From Echinostoma caproni (Eukaryota > Platyhelminthes > Trematoda > Plagiorchiida > Echinostomatidae), in the NCBI GenBank assembly GCA_900618425.1, contig UZAN01039623.1, positions 4,372 to 68,371 of the forward strand: a stretch of DNA of 64,000 bases, read 5' to 3'. The position numbers and the translations under genes were made by a program. Position 1 is the first letter of the stretch. Every line of letters begins with the position of its first letter. The notes beneath the pieces are model-generated. The model ran no database searches. It saw only the letters and a list, made by a program, of their open reading frames with translations, and had not been told where the DNA came from. Positions 1-12,989 of the stretch are shown here, one piece after another.

Positions 1-73
1 CCATCTGTGATAAATTGTCTGGTCCAGACAAGACGAAAGCCGAAACTGTTTGCCCGTGTGTATTCACGTTCCT

Positions 74-680
74 TTACTCTAAACCGAAAATCCAGTGAAA
101 AAGGACCATGACAAAACGATAGAGAAAACTATGCTCCTCCGTCGGTTCACCAAATGTGGGTCGGATGTGCAACCATCCGGTCAATTTGTATACACAAAAT
201 ACCACAACTGTGTAGTATAGAAGCTGTTGAGCGAGTGGGAAGAAGTTGACCTCGGACTGCGATTCGCTTGATCGAGGCGTCTCTACAGAGGTTTCCGGGT
301 TTGGACGGACGGTTCGTGATGAACTGTTTGAAGACGATGGTTTAATCACGTCTGGGGAAGTTTGTGAACTCTGTGATACTTGGTTTTCTTGGTCCTGTAT
401 TTTTCGTTGTAGATGTTCTTGTATCGGCTGGGGTGGTAACGGTAACGGTGGTGGTGACGGTGGCGCTGCTGCCGGTGGTGGGGATTGTGACTGCCGCACA
501 GAGCGATTGATATGTGTTGCCAACGGTGGCATAGCAATACTGCGACTCAATTGATTCACACTGCGCTCGCCACGTTCAACCCCGTTACGCAAAGCTTCAT
601 CCACTTTTTCTGATAACTCTTTCATCGACCGATGCCTTGTTAATTCTTGAGGTGACAGTTGGCTCAAATTCTGATCTGAC
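74..680 (-). CDS. FRMD3/5-like: FRMD3/5-like terminal exon: proline-rich stretch, membrane segment, stop
   Basis: The acceptor is ATCTATGCAG at 681-682. One base completes Arg, then 201 codons run to a TAA stop at 74-76. In order: a charged helix-like segment (residues about 6-35), a proline/alanine run (PPPAAAPPSPPPLPLPPQP, about 65-85), a Q/S-rich linker, and a hydrophobic segment at about 146-170 (FFPLAQQLLYYTVVVFCVYK). The last 31 residues end in FVMVLFHWIFGLE. FRMD3 and FRMD5 carry a C-terminal membrane segment, so this supports the assignment. The protein would be anchored with the FERM head in the cytosol. No AATAAA is seen in the 73 bases left before the window edge. Confidence 0.88.
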
Positions 681-3617
681 CTGCATAGATTTGTTCAAGG
701 TAGGAAAACTAAGTTAATAGCAATGCGAAACGGAAATATTCCTGAAAAATAAAAAAAATCAAACTACATGCATTCGACTGTGGCCATTAAACCAGAGGGA
801 AAAAAAGAAAACGTATCATCCGGACTAGTTGTTTAGAAATGATTATAAGTCTGATAAACGAATTCCGCACGCTTCCCACTGTAATCCAAGAGAACGTTAC
901 GATACGTTTTGAGCCTCCAAACAATACTTTTATGTTTTCCACCAGCGTATTTTACAATTCGGTATCTTAGTCAAGTCAAGTCAAGTCAAATATTTGCTTT
1001 ATGCATCTCGAGAGGTGAATATTCAGCAGTCACATAGTCAACCAACAATGGTCAAGGAAAATTACGCCAGAATTCTGGTGAGCAAAGAGAAAACAAAACA
1101 ATTTACGATTTGAGTGATTTCAGTTCCGAAGCGATGCGTTCTGGGTTAAAAGGAAATCGGGCAAGATGAGGTACCACAGAATACCGCTTGGAGGTCGTAC
1201 GATCAAATGTACAGTTTTAGAGGGACCGAGTGGAAGAAAGGGACACACATTTGATAAGATTTTGGTGTAACGAATGTAAACGGTTGTTTATGATTTTTTT
1301 GGATAGCGAAAAGCATGACCTTGTATGTTGAAAATTTGAACTTTGTTTACCAATTGAGGATTTTTTCCCAATTTGATTTTCCATTCATCTTTTATTAGCA
1401 ATCTAGTCAAGTCAAGTCAAAAAGCCACTTTAATTCGACCCATGGGGATGGATTTCACCTGCTAACCACTGGATCAATCGAAGGGCTCGTCTGTAATTCG
1501 GAAAACAGGGATAACATTATACCGTAGGAGTCATCCTGTGTTTTAAAAAAGGTAAAATTTGTTGGTATCTATTCCTTGTGAGGAATGTGGCTACACTGCA
1601 AACAATAGATCCACAAATGTGTAAATGCCCGCTATTTTTCAGCCAAACGGTGATTTTATTTGAACTAAAAGATCAATTGTCTGCTCTTGCTTCATCCTAC
1701 TTGTTGGATTACTCCCGTTCGAACAAAAACGTATTTCGATTGACTGGGAAGTTGGACTCATCGAAGCCCCATATAAGCGGCACTTTAAACGGGCGTGTAG
1801 CCCAACTGGGGAACACGGAAGACCAGAGTGAAGGAGGGAGACAAGTTCGTATCGTTTATAGAGCAAAACAGAACCCTTCGAAAATGGTTCGTGAAAGCCA
1901 TTGCGACAAGGGTGAAGCGATAGACATTCCATTAGCAAACCCAATGCTGTACTGCCTGATGAACACCGTTCAACCACTCCATCTGCATTGGCCCAATACA
2001 AGATGAGCATGACCTATTGCATGAATATATGACCCGAAAAACACGTTCTAAAACTGTTTTTTTCATATCAACTGTTTCCTTCTGCTCACCCTTGTCCCAT
2101 TTCGACACCACAAACCGCAAAAAACAACGAATTGATAGCGGATATTTAAACATGTTATAAAAGCTTGTTTTCTATCTACGCTTTTTCATCCTAGGAAGTT
2201 GGCTTTTAAAAAGCGTTAATCGTTTTCTTCCCTTTTAAGTTTCTTGGCAAGACCAGTTTGAGCAGATTTCCGGTTTGAAGCAACTGGCAAACTTTAAGTG
2301 TTGACAATGGAATAAATTTTGGGAAATTGGGACTGGATATCAGCCTACAGAAGTTCTAACTTGGTTGTACGATGAACATTGCACATCCATTGCTTCTACT
2401 CACCTACGAAACAGTGCCGCTTCGTTGGTATATGAGTGTGCACTAAGTGACTTTATCCAACACAGAATTGACTGTGATATTTAATTTTATCCATGATCAA
2501 CGCATAGATCAGTGGCAATGTATTGCGTGCAGTGGCAATGCTAGACAAAAAAGCAGTAAGCAATACCCGGTAATATCGTTAATAGAGCTGACACTAGACC
2601 CGTCTCAAGTTTTCGAGTTTCACTCCGTTATTGCTGGGTAATTGTCGCTTCTTACCTTAAGATGATCCCCATAATCCATCCTAAAAACTTGGAAAGCGCT
2701 AGGTCTTCGACGTTGTCATGAACCGAGGTCATTTACTTTTATCTGCTGAAGCGGTCCAATCACTCCAACTTCCATGGTAGACAAACTAACTAACGTTAGT
2801 GACTACGTGACATCTCTCTCATGTTTGCATCAATGCGTTCGTTCGACCATGAAGCACATCGACTGAACAAATATATTTTTACATTTGACTGCAGTCAACA
2901 TTTTGCTTCTTGATTAAATCAAAGGAATATATTTTTTAGTTTATTTAAACATTGATTCAAACAACATTATCATTTTTTCATATAATGGACATTGATTTCA
3001 GAAATTGTGTTATCCGAATTATTGAGTGAATAATTGGGGCTTCTCAGGAGAAGTTCATCTTTCCGATCATTTTTTTTGCGTTGTGAACAAATGATACCGA
3101 TTCACGTGATCCATGTTCTACAATACCCGTAAGGAATTCGGCTTCTACCAGTTCTAATTAACATGATGATCCCAACGGATATGGACGGCACATTTGCTAA
3201 TGAGGTACCGCTTCGTGTTACTGACTCGACTCCTGTCAATCACCGATAATGCCGTTTGACTTAATGAATCCCGTGGACTGGTCATTCCGTTTGTTATCTG
3301 CAAAATGACAGCTGAGCATGCTAATCATGATGAAACACCATTTTGGAAATGGAAAACCGTGTCTGGGAAGATTTACACAAACTTGCAGCTTGAGAAAAAA
3401 TACACTTATCGATTTGATGCTTGTGCGGCTTTGCAAAACCCTGATGTAGTACACCGAAGTACCAAAACCGGTGTAAGAACTTTACGTAAATGACGATCCC
3501 CTACGTTGCACGTTTGGTAATGGGTGATCTACTTTGATTTGTTTCATTTGATTCTTCCTTTTAAAGGGATGAACCGAGGGACGATAAGTATTTGTTTAAC
3601 TATTCAAACAAACAACC
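681..3617. other. Intronic stretch, 3' part of the last intron
   Basis: AT-rich sequence with no supported exon. It holds two short pentamer arrays (CAAGT units at 969-989 and 1405-1420). Open frames around 1578-2010 exist on both strands, but neither shows family resemblance or credible splice sites. Confidence 0.6.
969..989. repeat. (CAAGT)n short array
   Basis: About four copies of the pentamer. A second array with about three copies lies at 1405-1420. Both could be the simple-repeat 3' ends of minus-strand non-LTR element remnants. The flanks are too decayed to prove it. Confidence 0.5.
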
Positions 3618-3785
3618 TTGGGTAAATTCGAATGTGAAAAGCATCAATGCTATCGGTGTGGCCTCGTAGCTCAGCTGGTAGAGCGTGCGCATACAAAACG
3701 TAGGCGGCGTCCACGCGTGGGTTCGAATCCCACCGAGGCTTCTGAATATTTACAATCGAAATACAAACTTCAAATCTGCCAAACA
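3618..3785 (+). repeat. tRNA-derived repeat with pol III boxes, copy 1
   Basis: A tRNA-like unit at 3660-3740 has a 7-bp acceptor stem (GGCCTCG with CGAGGCT, one G-U pair), a 4-bp D stem and a perfect 5-bp T stem. It also has box A TAGCTCAGCTGG and box B GGTTCGAATCC. The anticodon stem is broken. A homologous minus-strand copy at 33635-33810 shares about 40 bp upstream and about 45 bp downstream (ending CAAATCTGCCAAAC). The repeat unit is therefore longer than a tRNA, which points to a SINE or retroposed tRNA. Confidence 0.75.
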
Positions 3786-3819
3786 ACAATTTGAACAACC
3801 CTAACTTTAGCATGCTGAA

Positions 3820-3985
3820 GAACATCAAACTAGTGACCAGGATGTCCCTGGTTCGAACCACTCTATCGATGTCCATCCTCTTCATTTCTGTATTTTCCTA
3901 GTCAGCCTTTGTATGACAGCAATCTCCTTTCCAAAAGTTGACTGTACGTTTGTACATTCAATAAATAAAAAAAGAAATGAAAGAA
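3820..3985 (+). mobile_element. SINE-like element, tail-bearing copy S1
   Basis: Downstream of the tRNA-like unit are a second box B (GGTTCGAACC near 3850), then a body (CAGCCTTTGTATG) and the tail GTTGACTGTACGTTTGTACA followed by an A-rich end. The same order of box B, body and tail occurs at 50622-50775 (minus), and body plus tail at 45350-45440. These copies define a dispersed family that I recognise only by internal comparison. Confidence 0.65.
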
Positions 3986-6547
3986 CACGAGGATAGACAC
4001 AGAGAGACAATTGTTCGACACAAGCATTGTTTCATGCTTGGTAAGAAACAAACGTGTTCATTACGAACTGCAAAAAATACACACACCATTATCTTCTGGG
4101 CCCGAAAAATAAAAAAACGCTTTCCCTGAACATTTTAATTGTTTCAGCCTAATTGTAGTTTTCTGCGGTAATTTTATCGGTTTCCATGGTACCATGATTT
4201 CTTCCGAAGACAAAATGGGGGACAAAAAGGCTGATGATCATGATGATCATGATCTCATAAACGATAACGTATTTATCCCGAAAAATGAACGAGACCTAAA
4301 GACGAATAACCGGAAAATTGTTTCAGAAGTCTATATATAATACAGTTACCAATCGAAAATGAACAAAAACATTTTTGGTTCGTCACGGTGAATGGTGGTA
4401 CTAATAATTGGGGAAGTTTATGTTTCCGGTGTTGTAGGTTATTTTGTTGCAAGCGAATATGTATATAAAACAGGTAAATAGGTGAACTTAATTAATGTGA
4501 CTGACATCAAAAACGAAAAGTTTTTTTATGAATAACATGTTCAAAAACAGAAAAAAGTATTTGTAATAAGGAGTGATGTATTTTTGGAGCAGTATCATAT
4601 TTCAACCACTTCTACAAGCTGGGCTAGCAACGGTTAACTATTTTGCGAGTTTCCTACTGCTACAACGTAAAAATTCCTGTCGGTCGCGTTACAGACCATG
4701 TAAGAAGCTGTGGTGATCCTAGCCTACGAGATGACGCATACGACGGAGCGACACGTTACAGTTTTCGGTCAATTGAGATCAATCAAACTTTCTGGGTAAC
4801 GTCAGCAAAGCGCGTAAGTGTCACAGCGTCCAGACTACAAACCAACCAACCAAACAGAATCTGTGCGGTCCAGACAGAAGCTGAACAACAGCAGAAATAC
4901 TAGCACGCGGTTGGCACAGGCTTGGATAACCAATGACATTGTTGTTTACATATTATTTAATCCCCTAATTTCTTTCAATAAGCGAACTGCTATTCCTTTG
5001 GCCTTCTCCTCGCGTCTCGGTTTCGTGGGATACTGTCGTGCAAGTACCAGCGTAATCCAGTGCTTACGTGGCATTCATGATTGTTAGTCCGTGATTTCCA
5101 ATCCACGATTCGTATTTTGTAATTATTATTTCATGATCAGTGCGTCCTACAATTATTACAATTACTACAGAAACATTTGCATGGCATAAAGCTTAACTCA
5201 AGAACTGGAAAACATAAAACGAACATATCTCATGGTTACCGAAAATGGATAATTCAGAAAAAACGTGTGTGAGGGACCTTCAATGATAACAGTGAATAAG
5301 AAAGACATACATACGGGACCCCTTTTCAAAAGGGATTACGAAAGTGAACTTATCACCCAAAGTTTGGAATGAGCGATCACGTGCACATTTCCGGCCGCAT
5401 GTTTACGCCTTGAGTTCACCAACCAGCCGATTATTTCAATGAACTTAAGAAAAAATTTCTACTTCTACCTAGTCTATGATTGCCTATTAATTTGTTTGTT
5501 CATGTTTTCTATGCTTCTCAGAGGATAAGGGAACATAAGTAAGTCTGAACGGATATCGGTAACAGTAAAACCATCCCCAGTTCCCTCGATGAACATCTCG
5601 CATATATGAAACATCCCATAAATGAATGAAGAAACTTTTAAGGTCACCTATGGGGTACCTTCTACTCCACTAAAGACTGTTAGTCAATAACATCTAGGAA
5701 CAGCCGAGGCAGCAGCCCTCCGTTTGCTCAATTCATCGCTTTATTCCGAAAAATCATTTGTCCAAGCACTTCAACTACCATGGCCCAGGGTGTAAATTCA
5801 GTTCCATGACTGTGGATGACTCCTTCCAAGACCCCATGACCTGAATAGGAACTGCTTAACTTTTACTCGGTCCTAACCCTCATATGCCTCATCCCTATTC
5901 TCATCCATCAGACACCCATTTCTGTTTCTAAACAGTACAAAATCTACTACCCTTATCTCCCAGTCAACTTCTTGAACATATTAGCAGTTAGCCAAATTTG
6001 ACATACCTTTATGTATTTATATAACTATCCAAGCCAGAGGATGAAGTTATCGAAAACGAGCCCATTCACTGTTTCATGTATTTTCTCAAATGTTACAGCA
6101 GCAAAATTCTGCAGTTGATGTCTCAAAGTTCACGATTTCTCTGGTCCTGGATGGATGATTGGCAAACTATCGATGAGTTGGCAACTTAAAATGGAAAACT
6201 TCAACCTAAAGCTCTTGTGAGTATAAAATATGTTAAAAAGATCGCCAATGTTAAAAGACGACTGCACAATAACATTCATGAGAATGAGGATAAGACTTCA
6301 AATTCGTGGTAAGCACAGGACGAACGAATTAACTTGAATACCATCTATAGGAAAATCTTGCCTGGGGTAAAATGTTTTACATAACGGTCAAAATCGACCA
6401 CTGGACAGCTGGTTCATCTTGGTTTCAATGAGTAGACAACGTAGGGAGACACCGTACACAGACCGTGATGTCTGTAGACTATAGTATGGAACATTAGAAG
6501 GGACTGTTTATTACTTTATTTCCTTTCCCTTTTTTATCTCATTTTAT
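3986..6547. other. Intronic stretch without supported genes
   Basis: AT-rich. A somewhat more GC-rich patch near 4640-5090 has overlapping short open frames on the plus strand without recognisable motifs. A small ATGATC-rich palindromic run sits near 4225-4255. I see nothing else I can support. Confidence 0.5.
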
Positions 6548-6672
6548 TGAATATATGAAAATGCAAGTTTCAGGAAGGAGGAGGCGGTCAATCAAAGGGC
6601 TGTCATGAAACACACAATCGGGATTCANCGGAGTGATAATTTGGAGACATTACCACCGGGCCACCAATGTTT
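6548..6672 (-). mobile_element. SINE-like element copy S2
   Basis: Read on the minus strand, it starts TTGGTGGCCCGGTGGTAATG, passes a CATGACAGCCCTTTGATTG body and ends in the shared tail (TCCTTCCTGAAACTTGCA, then TATATTCAATAAA). It is closely related to the copy at 44750-44915. It contains one ambiguous base. Confidence 0.65.
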
Positions 6673-9600
6673 ACATTCATTGATCGATAAACGTTCTGGC
6701 ACCAAAATTTCTCATTCTCAATGCACTAAGTGAGTAACGACTGTGGTCGATTGCCCCATAGCCCTCTTTAATATGTTTCATTTAATAACAGAATCATTTG
6801 AAACCATTTTTCGGTTCAAAGGGTTACGGATTCTTTTTCGTTTTATTGGCTTTTTTGCTCTATTGAGAAACAAAATTAAATCACATTATAGACAGAACTA
6901 TGACCAATTTTAGTTATAATTGACTCAAACAACTCTTATTATTTTCTGGGAAATCAGGCGCGACTATTTTGCTACGTACACTGGAGGAGTCTGAATTGCA
7001 GTAACCAAATGATACGCATGAATAGGATTGGTTGGTTTTGTAGTCATAGTAACACAAGAGTACTTTCATTTCTATGGAAAGGTCGATAGTTGAGCTGATA
7101 AATTTATCCGGTATGCATAGGATATGATCCGGATCAGAGAATCTGATCAATTTTACTAGCATGTCCTCAGAAATAAGCGAATAGCCTTCGATGAAAAAAA
7201 TACGAGCCAACCTTGGATTTAGTTTTTACCCCTGCCTATCACACTCACTGTCACTGAGTGAGTCGTGCAAAATATATGGGGATACAACCCAGATCATGCT
7301 CACGTTGTCTCCTGGAAGGATTAGCTGGACCAGCTGCGGTGTAATCGGATACCATGCAGTGTGAACTTAGTATGCACATCTTTTTGAAATACCCACAAAT
7401 TCGGGGTTCTTTTTATTGAAAACCACATACTCCAAATGGACTTTTAACTACTGCTTGTTGAGTAAGAATAAATTTGACCTAGAAAAGTGTCATCGGCTGG
7501 ATATATAATGCAATAAAAGTTGAAACCTGGCCAGCCAGTGGCCGGTTGAAGGACTATATCACTACTTGTGTGCGTAACAACTCATTTACCTACCATGAAC
7601 CAGATAGGTTCTTTCCCTGCCACTCATGATCCGCTTCAAATTGCTCACAAATCTTTCCGTTATTACCCTGAATGCAGTTGCAAAGGTTGTTCACTCTGCA
7701 GTTAGCTAAATTTGTTTTCACTGGGAATCTCACTCTCTTCCTACTTCAACATATCGGACACGTCTCATCTCCAGAATCACATGTTGCTTTAGCACCTCAT
7801 TTTATAGCTTGGACTGTATATTGGTTTGTAATTATTGATCCGCTTTCCTAAATTCATTCCGTGCTGTTTTTCGTGAATGTTTTTAGACACAAGCACTTAT
7901 TTTGCTTTTGGCAAACTACGTCCTTCAAGCACTGTGTCAACCGTTCCTATCATTTTCAGTAGTATTTGTGATCAGAGTGGTATGTTTGAGCAGGAGTATT
8001 GACAATTATAAGTACTTAGGGATACACAAATGACAAAGCAATCTAGCTTGGATCACCTTGGACTCCTGACGGCACAATTTAAAATAACATACATGATAAT
8101 AATTAGTGGAGGACATTATTTTTTATCAAACTTGATTAATGGTTTCGAGATAATGCGTTCAGAATGCAAATAAATTCATTAAAGGTGAATTTGTTGTGCG
8201 CGTAGTAATGATTCCATAGGAGTTATTCATTTCCAGTCATCGTGCGGAAATAAATGTCGAACAGAGCATGGGTGTGTCAGATAGATTAGGCGGGATCCGC
8301 CCAAAACAAGCAATCCCAATGTCTATCCGATGCGGGGGACTTCAAGAAAAGGTATAAATCAGTGAGAACTTCCTTGTCAAGGCGACACAGTGGAAGTTGG
8401 TAGTCATTAATCTGATTTAAGGTCTTAACTACAGATAATATGAACCCCATTGATCCGACAGATGAAAGATTTCTATCAGTTATTTTCTTGAACAGGGGAA
8501 CTGTTGTTGTTTCACATTATTGAAAATGTGCATAATTGCATAGAAATGACGCGGATATTATTGTGTCGAATGGTCGCATGTTGACTGAATGGCCAACAAA
8601 ACAATGTAAGTATTCCACACGTTTATGTAGTGCTCCATGCCGAAAATGGGGTTACTAACTAATCTTACTTGTTGAGCATTCCATTTGTCCATAAGCATGA
8701 ATAAATGGATGAAAATGCTGATATACGGATGCACGGAGATAAAGAAATGAATCACTTTTTTAAATCTATTTTTGATATTTGTTCCCGGCTTCCCAGTTAG
8801 ATGACTTTGCCAACTCCGGAGAGCACATATGATAGAAACAAATTAAAGAAATCACTTTAACGACCAGAGAAATCTCTTTTGACTGATGAAAACAAGTAAC
8901 ACACTAATCGGACCGAANGGACCGAAAAACCTACAGAAAATCACACGTATATTTCAGTTTCAGTCAGTTGAAACAACCATTAGGCATGTACTTCCGTGCA
9001 ACACTTTTGGTCACTGTCTTTTGGCTGCCCCATTTGGGTGAACAATAGGAGGAAGGTTGAAAGAAAAATCAAAGAGGACATTGAGAAGTTCAGTGAATTA
9101 ATGATGGAGAAGATTGAGAAGATACACGAACGCCACTGTTTAAGACACTCAGCCATATCACTGTGTGTCTAACCATCAGTTACGATCATCCTGAAGCTCC
9201 GTCTAGCTCATTTTGTACTAAAAGTTTCTATCAGAAAGTTGAAAACTTTTTAATCTGAAGTTTTGTGGATCAAACCAATTGTTCAAATGAAGTCTCTCAA
9301 TACTATCGTCTTAGTGGCTATAACCTATCAAATATGTAACAATTATAGTCGCTAGTAATGAGAACTCATTCATGATTTCACTAAGGAGCAAATATCAGCG
9401 CCTAGGGCTGGTTGGAGACAAGTCGAACAGTGAAAGTTAACGCATTCTGTCTGGGTGCCTTGTCATTCAAAGTAGATATGTAACGATTAAAACAGTTCAT
9501 CTCGACGAAAAATGCTTTTACTTTTATTGTTAATTACCGAGTCCTAGAAAGCACGGGTTAATAACCTTTGTATTATGGAATTAAAGATTCTCTGTGGACC

Positions 9601-9977
9601 TGAGTATTTATTGTAATCAGAGCTTTCTAAGGAATCCGGGGAATCAAATCTTTTGTCATTCATCAATACTTGACAATTCCCATCTTTTACAAGCCCCCCG
9701 GACAGTGTCACCTGTCCCCCTTGTTACAAATGCATACTCTTTACAGCACAACTTTCACTCGAAGCTCAAATTTTCGGTCATATTTTCAAATAGCTTTAAA
9801 AGCGAATGTCCGAATGTTCCCGCCACCTAGTAGTAATGATTGAGTGACAATGTTAATTAATTTCTCGTAATAGGACTTCTAAGAAACAATATCTGACGGT
9901 TTACTAACAGTAAATTTTAGCAAAACTACAAATAACGATGCCGATAGAAATGATTGATTTATTTTTCGTTTTTCCAT
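6673..9977. other. Intronic stretch without supported genes
   Basis: AT-rich sequence with only short open frames on either strand. One ambiguous base lies near 8917. I see no exon with matching splice phase, no RNA gene and no clear repeat. Confidence 0.5.
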
Positions 9978-10016
9978 CCCCGGGGTGATAATTTGGTGAC
10001 GTTAACACCGGGCCAC
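9978..10016 (-). mobile_element. SINE-like head fragment S3
   Basis: The minus strand reads GGTGGTGGCCCGGTGTTAAC then GTCACCAAATTATCACCCCG. It matches the head of S2 and S4, but the body and tail are absent. Probably a truncated copy. Confidence 0.5.
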
Positions 10017-11690
10017 CACCAAACTTAAGGGAAATTTCGTTGCAACTCCCTTGATAGAAAGACGATTACATTAGCCGGCTATCCCAAGATCGTATGAGAT
10101 GTGCGGTGCAACGCACTTATAACACCAACCCTATCAACTGGGGCATAACGACAGGCATTCGATTAAGCCCATCAAGCGACGGAGGTCACTATCATATGGC
10201 CAAAGGTAATTCCTCAACGCAACCATTCACAAGCAACATCCGACACTCAACAGCCCTGCCCTATCATTGATCAAAGGCCTCATTCAGAACCATCACACAG
10301 CCACAATCTGCAGCATCTATCACTCGATATCTACCAGTGATGAATCATGGTCCGGATCCGGCAAACGGATTTCGAATCAACCAGGGGCTACAACCAATTC
10401 CCTCTTCAAAAGTCGGCAGATAACGATGCAGTAAGAGGATGAACAGATGTTCTTAGAATAGCAAGCTTGGATTCGGTTGTTAAGAAGCACCAGGCACTCT
10501 TGATATTCTGTTTACAAAATGAATTATCAATTGCGTCCACACTTTATGATTGGGAAAACTCGGTACTGTCGAATTGGTGTGCCGCATATGAACCGTCAAA
10601 TAAACGCGACTGTTGTATTCTGCCGCCTTGACCAATGCACACGAAGTGAAATCTGCCCCCGTCATTTTTTCTGTATCATAATTTACCTCGTTTAAAAAAT
10701 GTTTCAATTTCCCATGTTCTAGTAGTCTACCAACATTTCAACGGTGACAATCATCATCATTTAAGTTCCTCGAAAGGTTTTCCGCTGTTGGCATTGTGCG
10801 AGTTTGATAACATCAAATCTGAAACAACAAAGGGCATTATGTAGGCTATTGAAAAAGTCCTGACCGATAAAACGCCGATAATATTCATTATTCGTGAATG
10901 AGTAAATTACTCATTACTTTTCAAATTTTATGCGCGCTTTAGAGAACGCTCTATTGAAGGTCATTTAAGTGCATCTCATAATGTACACATTTTCGGTGAG
11001 CACAATGATCAGTGTGAAAATTCACGTGACGGTTTTTGAGAGCTTGATGGCAAACAGTAATAGTAAACCAGAATACACATATACACAGTTCGGATATTTT
11101 CTGTCTAATGCATGAAATGATTTGATGTTTCAATATAAGAACACCGAAGTCAGTGTGTAAAGCACTTTGGACGAGAATACCAGCTGACTGTATCTTATAA
11201 CTCGCAATTGAGTTGTTTCGCATCGGAAAAAGGTTGAGCTGCATTTTACGGATCGTCGCACTGTCCACGCTGTAGTGGATTCTATATGCGCATTCTGTAT
11301 GACACAGAAATGAGAGCGCGCGCGCAGAGTACTTTTATGCATCACACCTCCGCACACTCGCTCTGTTCAGATCATTGCTACTGATAATGGACCACTACAA
11401 CAGGTGAAAACATCAATAAGTGCTGCATCACAACCGTGACCGGGGTGAGGATGTGAATTAATTGCTTAGCAAATGGAAGCTGGATACGTTGTTGTGCGAT
11501 CCCAATAAGAGCTATTTTATGTCAGAGCGGATTCATATTGATGCGTAACGGATTGTTTGTTGGAGTAAAACCAAGCATAACTTAGTCGATGGTCAGTTGC
11601 AAATGAGGCTGTGTTCAGGTCAGACAATGTGCCTAAATGTTGAAGTATAACAGTGATTTTAAACATTTATTTCTCAAGATAAACTTGAAG
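10017..11690. other. Intronic stretch, partly GC-richer
   Basis: The first 400 bp after S3 (to about 10,440) is richer in GC and lacks long open frames. It may be an old repeat that the SINE head abuts. The rest is AT-rich with no supported feature. Confidence 0.4.
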
Positions 11691-11810
11691 AGAGAGAGCA
11701 CAACAAAGCTGGGTTGCACGGCTTATGCCAAGGCAGATTTCGCTGCATCTCAACTGGTACAATTCGGCAGAAAACTCCACTTTATATCCATGAGAAGTAC
11801 ACGTTATTTA
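11691..11810 (+). repeat. Dispersed repeat X, copy 1 (outer arm of the PLE nest)
   Basis: Contains TATGCCAAGGCAGATTTCGC then TGCATCTCAACTGGTACAAT. An inverted, diverged copy lies at 15985-16108 and a shorter direct copy at 40153-40208. The first two flank the retroelement nest at about 12.6-15.5 kb. Confidence 0.7.
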
Positions 11811-11959
11811 CCAGATTGGATGTGGATGCGAAGCCTCTGAGATTGGCAGAACAGATAGGCAGTTGCACACACGAATCCAGGAGTACATCCCATGGCTAGT
11901 TAGACGCCCCGATTGACCGAATCATATGACCAAAGATCATTTTCCACTTTTAACTCCTC

Positions 11960-12480
11960 AAACCCACACACGCGCCTCCAGAAGCCTCAGTATGGTCGTG
12001 GGTGGGTGTCTAGGGTTGCGGTTGGTCACCCTTCCCTTGGACCTCGCGAAATGCTTCCATACGAGCAAGCATCTCGAATAGCCTCTGCTGAGAAGGCTCT
12101 ATTCACTGCCTTCGCGTGGCCGAGGGGCTTGCCCACCAAAGTGAGAGGACGAAAATCCGACATCCGGGACTATAATCGGGTTGGTGGACCACTGGTAATT
12201 CACCTAGGGGAGTTGACCAAAAACCCTGATTTCAAACCAACAATAAGAAGGCGTACGAACCACACCCACACATTTTCGATCGTGCTAGTGGTCACCGACT
12301 CGATTGGGCACATTGGACGTTTGAGCCCGTCCAAAGGGCGTAGGATCCGATGATATGGACACCAGCCCCCAGGTGGATTGCAGTTTTCGCACACCACTCC
12401 GCTGCCTTGTGGGTCAGGCTTTGACTAGCCAAAGGCTCCGGTTGTGAATTCCTCAAGAAGATTCACCTGCCTTTGCCTGG
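11960..12480. other. GC-richer unclassified segment
   Basis: Base composition rises clearly above the surroundings, with open frames on both strands (plus 11913-12353, minus 12200-12397). Neither has motifs I recognise. It may be part of an old transposable element next to the Penelope-like element. Confidence 0.4.
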
Positions 12481-12587
12481 CAGTATTCCGTCCACATGCA
12501 AATCATGGAACATTTTTCTGTTTTATAAAGATTACTGTCCCATAATTTATTTGGCCCACAGTCTGGATTTAGACTTGTTCAGTTTTT

Positions 12588-12650
12588 CGCCGAGCTTGGC
12601 AATTCTATTGCAAACGTTTCATCACCAATCGAGGTGACATTCTCAATGCA
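12588..12650 (+). repeat. Possible PLE terminal-region repeat
   Basis: GCCGAGCTTGGCAATTC, then TTGCAAACGTTTCATCACCA, recurs in diverged form at 32861-32985, once in each orientation. Here it lies about 400 bp upstream of the first Penelope-like reverse transcriptase motifs, so it may be part of the element's terminal repeat. That link is inference. Confidence 0.45.
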
Positions 12651-12853
12651 GTAACTGGGACCCAGTTGTTGTTTACAAAATTGTCATATATATATGTATA
12701 TTCGTCACAATTACCGTGTTTGCAACACCAGGTAACCATTGGATACACAGCTCTTTTAGAGCCAGTTCAATGAAGAATCAATGCTATGATTCGATGTTTT
12801 GTAAGTAAGTTAGATGCTACTAAGCGCAACAAACGTGACCTGATGTTCCTGGT

Positions 12854-12938
12854 ATAATATTTCATAATACGTAGTATGTGAATGACTGGAAAGGGGAAAA
12901 TTGTCCAGTTATTCACATACTACTTATTATGAAATATA
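12854..12938. repeat. Hairpin: inverted repeat with about 35-bp arms
   Basis: The left arm (12854-12890) and right arm (12904-12938) are reverse complements with about three differences, around a 13-nt loop (AAGGGGAAAATTG). It could be a miniature inverted-repeat element or a stem in a longer transcript. Confidence 0.8.
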
Positions 12939-12989
12939 TATTAAATAAATATGTTCAAAACTTTTCATCTGTGAGATTGGACAAAACTT

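Noticed and set aside
1578..2010. Open frames of 142 and 123 codons on opposite strands
   Set aside because: They overlap each other, lack motifs and splice context, and are likely chance.
3660..3740. Functional tRNA gene
   Set aside because: The anticodon stem is not formed, and the flanks are shared with a second copy at 33.7 kb, so a tRNA-derived repeat is more likely.
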